Assembly (NCBI GenBank): GCA_031308135.1
Contig: JAHLJT010008756.1
Span: 100,032,510-100,096,509, forward strand
Origin: Acheta domesticus
Taxonomy: Eukaryota > Arthropoda > Insecta > Orthoptera > Gryllidae
Reading direction: 5' to 3'
DNA length: 64,000 bases
Positions 1-12,100 of this stretch are shown piece after piece. The position numbers and the translations under genes are program-made. Below the pieces are notes generated by a model, which searched no databases, was not told the origin of the DNA, and saw only the letters and a program-made list of their open reading frames with translations. The stretch's first letter is position 1. Each line of letters opens with the position of its first letter.

Positions 1-44
1 ATAGAGAAAGATATATTTTTGAATATGTATCATTAGCTTTGCAG

Positions 45-107
45 GGACTGAGGCTAAAGCCCCATGATGATCCTTGGTTGCCTCCTTGTGTGTGCCACTG
101 CATTACA
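45..107 (+). CDS. Tentative IR exon, phase 0/0
   Basis: A 63-nt open segment lies between a TTTGCAG acceptor and a consensus GTATGT donor. It reads GLRLKPHDDPW then a Cys-rich end CVCHCIT, and joins in phase 0 to the next exon. The position fits the start of an IR ligand-binding domain, but the peptide is too short to recognise, and other upstream exons could join 352 instead. Confidence 0.4.
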
Positions 108-3100
108 GTATGTTTTATTTACAAAAAGAGTAATATAAAACTGATCATTATTAACCGCGGTTTTCCCTTATAGGTGCAAGATAAATGTCATGTTCCAAAT
201 GTAATATTCCCTATCCATTACACAGGAAAATACTTATATGTAATTAACAATACGTTTTAACAATAATGTTTTAATTAACAATTAAAAATAATGTTTTAAT
301 TAACAGTAATGTTTTTCTTGAGTGAGGAAACTGTTTGTGCGCTGCCCACAGGATCCACCGGTGACAGTATGGGAGGACAACAGTGATCCCAAGGGTTTCT
401 CGCCCACTCTGTGGGGTATTCTGGGCGACTTCTATAATTTCAGGTGAGAACAAACGGACATTGAGGTCTTGCACTACTTGAGAGGTTTTATTTTTAAATT
501 GTGGGTGTACACTATATTTTCATCATCTACGATTGATTTCGATTAATATTATCAGGTTAACTTCCTACTCCCCGTCTCTGAGGAATATCTGTTAGCATCT
601 GGCTGTCCGTCCGACAAAAGAGGCTTGAAAAATATTTAAAGTGGGGGGATTTAAATATGAAACAATACATTTTCACGTGTACATACGTATATACGGAGTA
701 ATATATAGTATTGGAGAAAGTTATGTAATGCTGTCTGATGAGGCAGGAGCTTAAGTTAAGTGGACACGAAAGCTGTTGTTTCAAAATCCGCTAAAGGCGT
801 GAATGTTTCGTGTTTGTGGGGTGGGACATTCCAAGTTTCTAGTCTATTACATCTACACACAAATCTTTCCAAAAAAGGGTCCCGTAACCGTTAGGTATCT
901 GTTTGTATAATCTGTGTGTGTAATAGAAAATCTGAATCTCTACACTCAAAACAATGGTACACGTACAGAGATGGTGCCAAGGGGAACCATGGTCAAATAT
1001 GTAACTTTACAGGACCAAAATAGACCTACGCAATGTTCGGGGAGCCCGAAGGTGCCCTTCACTGGGAAGGTCCATGGAGGGCCCGTTTGTATTGCAAGGA
1101 GCCCTGGTGGGTCTTTTAGGCGCCGATAGATACCTTAGCAGCTGGAAAGAAGGTAGGAAAAACGAAAAGCTAGTCCAGACTCAAGGGATGAGGACACTAA
1201 TACGAGAAAGACTATGCCATTCGGTAGCACCATTAGATTAAAAATATATTTATCTAGCAATAACTAGTAAACCACACATATATACTGAATATCAAATTAA
1301 ATGCAATTAAGTGACAAACGTTTTGAAAAGGAAATATCTAAATCATATTTTTTATTATAATCTCTCTACAAAATGAACCTTTTTCTACTTCCAGAAATAG
1401 TCTGAATCTTCTTCACGCGAACGTTTAAAAATAGAATTTTAAAAACAGGTTAATTTTTGTTATATTAAAATAAATTTAAAATAATTCATTTTAAGTCTAT
1501 TAATAATTATTAGTTTATTAGAAGTTTTGAATCAAGGCCGAAATGCAATGACGTCACCTACCCGGTGGTCATCACTGTACCGTTTGAACAGAATTTTTCG
1601 AGGTAGTGGTATACCTGCATGGTACTATACCATTACTACTACGTATTCTATTTTGCAATTTAGGCAGCTACTGTATCTTCTTTAAGAATTTCCAATTTTG
1701 GATTGCATTCGTAAACAAAAATAGAGTTCGGAAACAAAACTAGAAAACATTCATAAACTAAAATAGAAAACAAAAATACATGTGAAAATTGGAATATAAT
1801 ATATCTAATGTTTCAATTAGAGATATATTTGCCGCTATGAGAACTAAACTGAAACTGAAGAAGGCTCTCTGCAGCACAGTGAGTATTTTCATCTTTATTT
1901 CATCACTATTTTACTTGTTTCCACGAAAATAACTGAATTCTAATTACCATTACAGTTTTGAAACTAGGATTTCTTTAGTCGGATGTTACATAGTTTTATA
2001 CTGTAAAATGGTTTCAATAAAAACGCATAACTTTTGCAACAAACTTCAACAAATGGAAAAATCAAGCAACAGCGAACTATTACTTTTATCGGGCTGTTAA
2101 GAGCTCTTTATCAGTAACGGAAGATACTCATCTCATATCCTTTTATGTCGACGTACTGTATCAGGATTAAATTTGTTTAGTACCAGTTGGGAGACTTGTA
2201 TGTGCAACGACGTCAAGCTCTCGCCCATTTTCATGTGGCTGCTGGGATTCCCAGGCCTGATACCAAAATACATATGCTCAGGGGAGAAGATAGGAACATG
2301 GAAGAGGTGATACAGAAGCGCCCATAAGAAAACCTTGATGCGACAGAAGAATCGCGTCACCAGCAACAAAAAACTCACAGCATTCACACAGCACATGGCT
2401 GTTAGTTCAGTGATCTCTATAAAGAAACGAGGTGGCCTAGGGATGTACGCTCGAGCCTCCACATCCAGCAAAGATACAAGTGGCTGTTGGAAAGTGCATG
2501 GAAATAACGAAAGACAATTACACAACAGAAATAAATATTTAAAGAAAAGAAAATTACACTTAAATGAAAAGTTTTAAAAGAACTAAAAACCCACGTATTG
2601 CCACTGCCGAAATGTGAAGATTTTTGGACTAGATGACCCAACCTAAAAACATTCACATTCGGTCGATGATCATGGGCTTTAGTAAACTTATCTTGTAAAG
2701 TAGCCATTTATGAACTGTAAAAAAGCGAGACCAAAAACCTTCTTTCTACCGATGCCCACTCAATTAATTTTGTTCATAAAATAATGTAAACGTTGATAAT
2801 CCCATAACCTTGTAATATCCATTGGTTACAAGTGTGATGATTCTTGTTTATCCATTAATGAATTAACTTCATGGGGAGAAATATAGACATATTCATTTAA
2901 TTATTCTTTAGGGTCTGATGATTCTACGCCCAACACCGTAGATTTGAATACGGCAAATTACTGAACTATTAAATTCAAACGCTTTCAATTTAAAATAAAA
3001 AATAACATTAATTTGTAATAAAAATAACAACAAAAGTAAACTTTACCTAACATAATTTGAAACCAAAAGAATATAATACAACATTTGATTAATAAAAACA

Positions 3101-6100
3101 AAATTTTAGATTATACCTAAGTTTATCTTTTCTTCTTATTAAAAAAACAAAAGTTATTTCTGTTTTACGTTAAACTTTTATTACACTTCACTTTCTTAAA
3201 TATTTCATTCTATACACTTTTCCTTCGTACGTCTTCAATTAAATGTGCAGTCCACATCAAATTACTTCATACTACTCTGACTGACAACTCCATTTATAAC
3301 TGCAGATCATTTTCGAAACGTCCATTTCCCGTTTGTACCGTAAGTATTTCAGTACGTCCATTTGCCGTGGTATTTCAGAACGTCTACTTCTCGTCTATAT
3401 TTCAGAACGTCTACTTTCGTCTGCATTTTAGAACATTCACTCCTCGTATGTATTTCAGTAAGCCCGTATCTCTTCTGGATGTTGATTTCATTTCTTCTTC
3501 GTACATCGACCGTCTCCATGGCCAACCATTGCCAACCTGCGTTCTCATCCCAAGAAGGCCTTGCATATACATATATTCTTGATGTGAAATACTTTCGAAA
3601 TAAACACATTGAAATTCGACTCGTTACATAAGGGATATTAAGTTGTCATCAAGAATCGAGCCGTTTAGTGTGTACTGCTGCACATCACATTTGCACTTTA
3701 CCCAAAAATTTCGGTAAAAAGGTTCGAATGGGTGAAATGGAGAAACCTCAACTTAACAGTCGATTAACGGTACGGAAATGGCTTCTCTAAGGGATGAGTG
3801 ATTTTTAAATTTATAACATTTTCAAGGTGGGCCATGAACTACATTACCCCAGTCCCCCTTAGAGACTCCCTCGATGTTCTCGTTTTCCTCATTATAACCT
3901 CAAACCCATGAAACATTTCCTACGTGTCTGTGTTTGACGTCAAGTGAAACTTTATTTCAAGTTTTTTTCAACTAAACGACTTCAACGCATCGTAAATGCA
4001 AATGATTGTTGCCATCTTATTAAGAACGCTCATAACGTGAACGTAACCGTGAACAATAACACAAGACATTAAAGTTCGTAAGTCACAAGCTTATTATTTA
4101 TATTCTGACGCCTCCCTTCCATGTGTATACGCTTACTCTATCTGAACTTCTCTCTCTTAGCCCCACGTTGGGCGCCAACCTGACGCCTCCCTTTGTCTTC
4201 AATGCCCTTAGCGTCCAGACACTTACGAGGAGACGTAGAAGATTCCTCATCAATGAGCTTTATTTTATCTCAGGGCAGTGGGATCTTTTTGGGTGAAAAA
4301 GGTTAATCCAAATACGCACAAGTGAAATTGAATGAACCAACACATGTATTCTTAAAAGATAAAACGAAAATTTAAAACAGTCAAGTAAAACTTTTCAAAT
4401 ACACCACTTGCTTGTTCGGATTGCGAATAACACTAACTATTGTTACGTCATACTCTCTCTCTCTTTCTACTATTCCTCAAATAACTGCTTAGAGGCCGTC
4501 CATAAATTACGTAACGCATATTTTGAGTATTTTCAATACACCCCCCCTTGTAACGCACTTCCCTATCTCAATGTAACGTAGTGTAACGCTGCCTCAGACC
4601 CCCTCCCTCCCCCTTTAGCGTTACGCAAATTTATGGATGGCCCCTTATTTATTTCGGACTTGTGCACAGTTTCGATATAGTAACCACCCGTTACCTCCAA
4701 TTAGCTTGGTCACGTTCGTAATCTTAAGGAGAATAATGATTTCGTGATCTTGAACTAAAATTAGCATTTACTGCTTTAAGTAATACAAACAAAAGCAAAT
4801 CATTATCATTTACTTTGGATCTGATTAATTCACACACATTGACTAATTCACACACATTTTTTTTATTTCGCTACCCCTCGAAGTAGGAGTGGGTCCACGT
4901 CACCCCCCCCCCGTCTTCGGTCGACCTGGCGCGCGTCACGGCTTCTCCAACTCAGCAGTCTCGCTTGCGGGCAACGGCCACTAGTTTCGCCGTTTCTTAC
5001 CATTGCGGCGCTCTCTCTTGGCATTCATATAACTTTGGCGCGTCCGCACACGGTGCGTGGTTGCTTGGGACGTATGGCGGAGTTACCATACGTCACAATA
5101 TTGATAAGTGATTGTGATTACCTTTACGTTCACGGCCATTGTGAATAGTACTCCTCATTCTGGCTAGTGGATGATTATTTTGTCAGGTAAAAAGATTGAG
5201 CATCGCCGAAGACCGTTTCGTTCTGGGGAATGTTTTCTTATTAATTTGGTCTACAAGTTTTACTGAAAGGTTTTTTCCGCCAGCCACATGAGCGGAGAGC
5301 CAGCTGATAAAGCCTTGAAAGTATCAGTTCAGCGAGGGAAGCTGGAGATTTGGAAGCTTTCATGAGTGACTTAGTTTGTTCCCACATCGTCACAAATATA
5401 AAATTGATACAAATCATGTAGAAAAGCATGTGAGAGTATTAATATGAAATTTGTTATATAATTCAAAGTGATACCAAACACGTGAAAGATAAACTGGCAA
5501 CTCACAATTGTCTATTAACAAAGACCCCGAGCTATTCCACTTCAACATTCCATTTCTTTAAGCTTCGGAAGGAAGCTAGCTACATAAATACATTGGTTTC
5601 AAGCAAACATTCCCCAGTTGTCGAAGTCATAAATAATAGGAGTACTATACCCCCAGCACACGATAGGCAACGTTTATGAAAGAATGCGGAATAATTGAAT
5701 TTTATTTAAATACTTCAATTATTATTTTGAAGGAATTCTTTTAATTTACTTTTTGCTTCATGTCGTTTACTCAGCCATTGCTCTCTTTTAACATTTCATT
5801 ATTATTTCCGAGTTCATACAACAACGGTACACATACAACAACGAACAAATACAGTAGTTTCATTTGTTATAAAACATTCCCATCATTTTACGAGAGTCTT
5901 TTCTTAAGTAACCATTCTATTGTTTTGTTTACCAAGAAGAAAGATATTTATTTCGAACCAGAATCAAATTGATGACGTAGGTCATTTTAAGAAAGATTTA
6001 TGAACAAATGTGTAAGCCTTCCCAGGTGGTTTGTGGGAAGGGACTTGAATTTACGAAAAGGCAAATGCTCTGAAAGAATACGTCGTTCTATTTATTTATT

Positions 6101-9100
6101 TATTTATTTATTTTTAATGCACTCATCTGCTTTCTATTGTTGCCGTCGGGCGTTGTCAATCGGCGCTTGCAACAATACTTTGCGCTTGTCCCACGGTTAC
6201 GGTATACTAACAACATACTTCGTTAAAAAAGGCGTTCATTTAAAAATAGTCGCTGTGTTTGGAAACAACATACTTTTAATACACTTTGTTTATTTCGATA
6301 AGGGAGCATATAAATAATTCGGAGAGTGTACCATTGCAATGTTTATATCCTCTTATCTATTACAATGCACATTCTCTTGAGCCCCGGAATACCTACCCAC
6401 ACTCCTTTACAAAGTGTAGTTGAATTCAGAATAAATTATAACAATGGCGTTTGTTGACAACATCTGATAAAAGAAATATTCCTTCCAGTGTAACAGAAAC
6501 TATTTTGTATCGAAAAATGAGTTATAGATTTGATATAATAGTCCTGCTGACAAAATAACCCATCCTCACTCCTCTCGCATCTAGAGAAATGACGGCTCAA
6601 GAAAACGTGAGTGCGAATACATTAATCCCTCGACATCCGCGGATTCGCTATTCGCGAGTTCCGAACATTCGCGATTACAGAAATGCTAACAGTTTTAATA
6701 TTTGCGACTTCAACATTCGCGAGTGCGTCTTTCAGTCTTACATTTTCTTTTAAGTGAGCACATTTTATTTCGTTTATCATCGTCATTTGAGAACCGAACC
6801 GGGAAACTTGACAGACAGCGAAGCTCAAAGTATCACGTTCTGCAAAAATCTCAAATTTGGAATGTCAATTCACATTAATAATAGAAAAACAAAATTGTAA
6901 AATTATGTAGTTCAGTTGCGTCAAGTTGGAGGTAAGGGTTTTGGCCATACGAACAGAAAAGTCATTCAGGATCTGTGCATGTCATTGCAATGATTTCACT
7001 GAAGAGTAGCTTCGAGAAATAATCAGCAAAGAAAACTACTTCGAACGTAATAATGAACTAACGGAAACGAAACTACGTTCTGGAGAGAAATAGCAACTCT
7101 TCCACATGTAGATATTAGAATGAGTAGTGTGATGAAACAAAAAGTAACCAAATCCTATATGCAATCACTTTCAACTTTGAAATTAGTTTCAAATATTGTT
7201 TTATTTCTTCTCTTTGGAATATTAATAGTGAATTTTGTTTGTACTAGTGTCTATTCAATTCTACTGAAACTTTTTTATCATTTCTTCTTTCTTTTTTGAA
7301 GTTTTTCGATATCCAGGAACCTAACACAAGTTTTTTCATTAAAAGAGAAACTTAACATTCGCGGATTTGACATTCGCGATGCTTTTCAGGAACCCAACCC
7401 TCGCGAATGCTACGGGATTACTGTAATACGTCGAAGCGCGACTGAGCGTGTTGCGTGTGGCGGGCCGGGTTGCAGCATCCGCGCGTCGCGGCCGGCGGAC
7501 GGCGCGTACGGGGCGCTGCTGGCCAACGGCTCGTGGAGCGGCGCCGTGGGGATGCTGCACGGCGGGCGGGCGGACGCCCTCATCAACACGGCCGCGCTCA
7601 CCGCCGCCCGCCGCCCCATCATCAGCATCTCGCAGCCGCTCTTCCTCTCGCGGTAAGTCGCCCCCCCCCTCGCCTCGCCCTACCGGGAGAGATGACTCGG
7701 TGCATCGACTGATGTCACTGCAGTCCCTCTGACCGGGAGGTCCTAGGTTCGAGTCCCGGCGGCGCGGCAGGATTTTCGACACTAGCTTGTCAGCTAGGTC
7801 GAATTCAGTCGCTGCCTGGAGGAGAATTCTAGCGGCCGGCTGCTCCGATCTGTAGTTTTCCGTGGTTTCTGCAATCAACACCAGGCGAGTGCCAAGGCAG
7901 TACCCTAATAAACGGACCACATGGCGCGCCCGATCTTTCTTTCCTCTTCTTTATCCTATACTCACCCCTTACACCCACTTACACTAACATGCACCACAAT
8001 ATCACACACGCCGGGAGACCAGTCTGGAGCTTAGGGCTCGTCCCGGCTGGGGCGGTGCCCCGCTGGTGGGAGATATCTCTCGTGGTTCTTTCGTGAATAT
8101 TCAACGTTAACACTTAAAGTATTATGAAGCAAATATAAAATTCGAATGTTCATGGAGGTAGTTGGGATTCACATAGTTGATAAAATAAAAATATGTCATT
8201 GTTAAGAAGGGAAATCATTTGGTGTACTGTAACTAATTTGCAATGAATTATTCGTACTCCAGAGCACCGACGTTCATTGCTTTATTTGTGTGTGTGTGTG
8301 TTTGAACCACTAGAATGATTGCTCTGAAATTCTTCATTAATGCCGTTGAGCAATCTAAAAACCATAGATAAATACCATAGTCCAAAATAATACTGCAAAT
8401 TAAGTAACGCCCTAAATTTTTTTCACTAGAAAACACTCAACTTACTATGCATAAAAGCCACAACATTGGTGCGGTCGGGGCTGGCGGTGCAAACGAAATG
8501 GACAGAGCGGGCAGAGAACACAGTTGGGCGGAGTTCGTGTGGCAGACAGCGAGCGGCGCGGTGATTCACTACGAGGGAACGCCGAGAAATCAGCTCATTC
8601 TTGATAAATGCTAATCTAAATTCTTGAGTCATGACTTGGAAGATATTCCGTGCAGAATCTGTATCATCAAGAAAATGTTTAAACTTTCTACTACAGATGA
8701 GTTATTCTAAGAAGGAACCAATTTGACAGGTCGGGAAACAAATTAACATCATGCAGAGCTATGACATTGCAAGAGATAGTGGTGAAGCCATTTACAAATG
8801 AGCTATGTGTAACGAACACACTGATGATATGACTGCATGGACGTAAATTGCAGTTACATCCTCAGCAATGGCCAAGCAGTGGCTGTCAAACCGGTCTCTT
8901 CTTATATTAATCTCTCACTGAGAGAAATGTTGTAATAGAATGTACAAAATATGTTTAGTAAACGATTGTATAGTAAATACAATTAGTTTTGAAGTAATAT
9001 TCTCTAAACATGAAGTGCGAGAATTCAACGCTGTATTTAGTCTTATACGCTATATAAATGGCGTGTTTAGTATTTTAGTGGTTTTCAATAATTATGTTAT

Positions 9101-12100
9101 ATTCTCTAAACTAATTATAGAAATATCGTCGATAGCCTAAAGCCTGCAGCCTGCGTCCGTAACTGCTCTGCTAGGCTATGGTCTGTCAGAGAAGCGAGGT
9201 TAAGTAAGTGCAAGTCCACGGGGCCGTAGGATGGGTGACCGCTGCGGAACCCCAGTTCCTACCTGCTTGGAGGGACAGAAAGAAAGTATTCCCTTTCACA
9301 TTTCGTTTAGTTATTTTCACTGCACTGTTTAGTAAATATTACTCGATGTATTAGTCAACGCAACGATTCGTTTAGTTTTCTCCACTAGATGTCATTCGTC
9401 ATGGGGTACGACCTGTTTAGTGAACATTAATATATGTGCATTAGTGTGTTTAACAGCAGTTTCGTGAACTTGACTAAGCACTTTGTTCTACCAAAATCTA
9501 TTATACGGGTCATTCCATATTAAATCAACACAGTCATTTTACATCACCATCTCAGATTCAAATGAAATTTGACATATAGGTAGTATGCATGGAGAATACG
9601 AAAACTACAAATTTTGAGTAAAATATTTCCACCCGTTTCTGAAATACAGCCATGTAAAATTTTGCAAACTTGGCTTCCCGAAAATGTTTAAATTGATGTA
9701 GAACCTCTAAAAATCTAAAATAGTGAGGTAAAATTTTAATTAAAACTGTGTTGATTTAATATGGAATGACCCATACCGTTTAGTTGAATTTATTACGTAA
9801 TTAATTGTATGAATTAAACATTTCTCTCCGTGCTCTGCAGTAGCCTATCGTAAGTAAATCGTTCTGTTGCTTCGCGTGCACAGGACGTGGATGATGGTGC
9901 GGCCGCTGTCGCGCGGGGCGGACGCGGAGGTGGGGCTGGTCGACTGGCACGCCTACCTGTCGCCCTTCTCGCCCGCGCTGTGGGCGGGGTCGGCGGCGGG
10001 CGCCGTGCTGCTGGCGGCGACGTTGGCGGCGCTGGCGGCGGCGCGCGCCTTGGCCGCCCCCGGCCTGCCACCCGCCGCCAACGAGTTCCCGCCGCTCGAC
10101 GCCGCCCTCGCCATCTACGCCACCTTCACCTCGCAAGGTACGCCCCTCCTCTCCCCTGCTCTCTTCTGCTCGCCATGACCCCATGGGAGAAGTCCCCTGC
10201 CACGATGAGGACTCTTGCACGGTGTGGACGTTCACACTGGCGTTTCATTCTATGCCACCTTAATCTCGCAAGGTACACCACTCTCTTCACCTCTCCTTCC
10301 TTGATTCTCCTCTGCTCGCCCTGATCTTCCTTTCCACGATAAGAACTCTTGCACGGCATGTACGTTCACATTGGCGTTTCATTCTACGCCACCTTCACCT
10401 CTCAAGGTACGCCTCTCCTCTCCCCTGTTCTCCTGCCTCTCCTTTACCCTCCTCTGCTCGCCCTAATCCCACGGGAGAAGTCCCCTTCCATGATAAGGAC
10501 TCTTGCACGGCGTGGATGTTCACATTGGCGTTCCATTCTATGCCACCTTCATCGCTCAAGGTACGCCACTCCCCTCCACTTCTCTATTCTTCTCTGCTCG
10601 CCGTGACCCCACGGGATAACTCCCTTCAATAATGACTCTTGCACGGCGTGGACGTTCACATTGATGTTTCATTCTACACCTCCTTCACCTCGCCAAGTAC
10701 GACGCTCCCTTCCCCTTCTCTGCTAGTGAAGACACCGTGAAATAATATTCTTGCACGATAGCATCTTAACTATCGCTTAAACGAGTGAATGTTAAACAAC
10801 GAGTTAGTATATACTACATAGAGTGGCTGACTCTATGGTTTCAGTGCTCTTCGTGGGCGCTCGCAGAACTAGAGACCACCCAGTTTGTTTTGGTTTTTGC
10901 AGCCAAGACATGCGAGTCGTGGCCTGGAGGCGGCGTATAGAGCTGTTGTTACACTGAATCGACGGCTTGTTTGTATCAGATCTTATTTCTGTATTGCTGT
11001 ATTTTTCGTTCGACTACATTTCAATTATATATCACTGTATTTAAATATGATTGTGTTTAGTTCTTCGTTTCGTTGTGTTATTGACAATTATTAATGACAA
11101 CCGTCATTTTTGTTGGATATTGTTTATATTTGACGCCTTACATTCGATCGGTTTCTTTGCTTCGTATTGCAATAATATTCAATTTCAGGCTTATACTAAC
11201 TAGCTTATACTAACTTTCAAGAGCTTCCACTCTTATGACAATAATCGATGCAGGAAGCAACATGTTTCTAAAGTTTCTAAATTTGTTCTCCTTACTTAAT
11301 GTGATTTTGTTTCTAAATGATGGGTGTTTAGTCGTGAGAACGCAGAGTAAGAGGATTTATATTACTCGCGGCCCGCAGCCACCCGGCCTTAGCCAGCGCC
11401 AAACGGTATTCTAGAATACTCTGTTTCTCCTGAGGGCGCTGTTTTGACTGCAAAAAATGTTGCTTCAATTTACTGCAAAGATGGACGCGCTTCAGCCACT
11501 CCATATAGTATATTCTAACTTGTTGATGTTAACATTATCGTTCCATCCCCTGCCTCCACCTCTATCTCGCAAGACACGCCCCGCCCTTCCCTCCGTTTCC
11601 TGGTGTGTGGGAGCGTGTCGTGTACGGGCGTGCGCACGGTGTGCAGGGGTAGGGTTACTAGATGTCCGTATTTAGCAGGACACGTCCGTATATTTAGCGA
11701 TTGTCCTGGCGTTCGTACTTATTTTCCAGAATCAGCCAATTGTACGTATTTTGGTGTTACAAATAGCGATCGTCTTTTGAATCACAGTAAACTAATATTT
11801 TTTCTTAAGTTACATTTCTTACTTTCTTTACTGCAATGTTTTTGATATTAAGTTAGTGTACCATGTGTCAACGTTGCATCGTGGTTCTTAGCATGTTTAA
11901 AATTGTCAGTTTCTATTTGTTTGAGCTTTGTATCACACCCCTTATCTATTAAGCCATGAGCGACCCTTCTAAGAGAATTGTAGGTTTCACAGCCTGGTAG
12001 AAATAAACAGGAAGAAACAAGCCATCACTTCCACGCACGATTTGAGCAAAAGTGTGTCAATTTCAGCATTAGTTTATGCATTACGTATCAAAACAGTGAT

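Larger units (their letters stand above)
444..7475 (+). other. IR intron, 7.0 kb
   Basis: AT-rich intron. It holds a short tandem repeat near 3317-3450, a Harbinger-like MITE at 4492-4644, a GC-rich patch near 4890-5100 of unknown nature, and a Tigger/pogo-like element at 6620-7423. No further exon with compatible phase was recognised, and the exon phases on both sides match directly. Confidence 0.6.
7653..9883 (+). other. IR intron, 2.2 kb
   Basis: It holds a SINE family A copy (7690-8075), a family C repeat (8700-8925), a 5S-derived repeat (9150-9280) and a MITE (9507-9772). The remainder is AT-rich sequence in which nothing is recognised. Confidence 0.6.

Noticed and set aside
7339..7920. 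193-codon minus-strand frame
   Set aside because: It is the antisense shadow of a GC-rich IR exon, SINE A and a transposon end; Arg/Ala-rich composition reflects GC content.
9155..9260. Functional 5S rRNA gene
   Set aside because: Only the internal promoter half matches; the 5' third and 3' end are degenerate.
9801..10324. Long overlapping frames on both strands
   Set aside because: They are shadows of the GC-rich pore exon and the tandem repeat; only the plus frame matching IR motifs and splice phases is supported.
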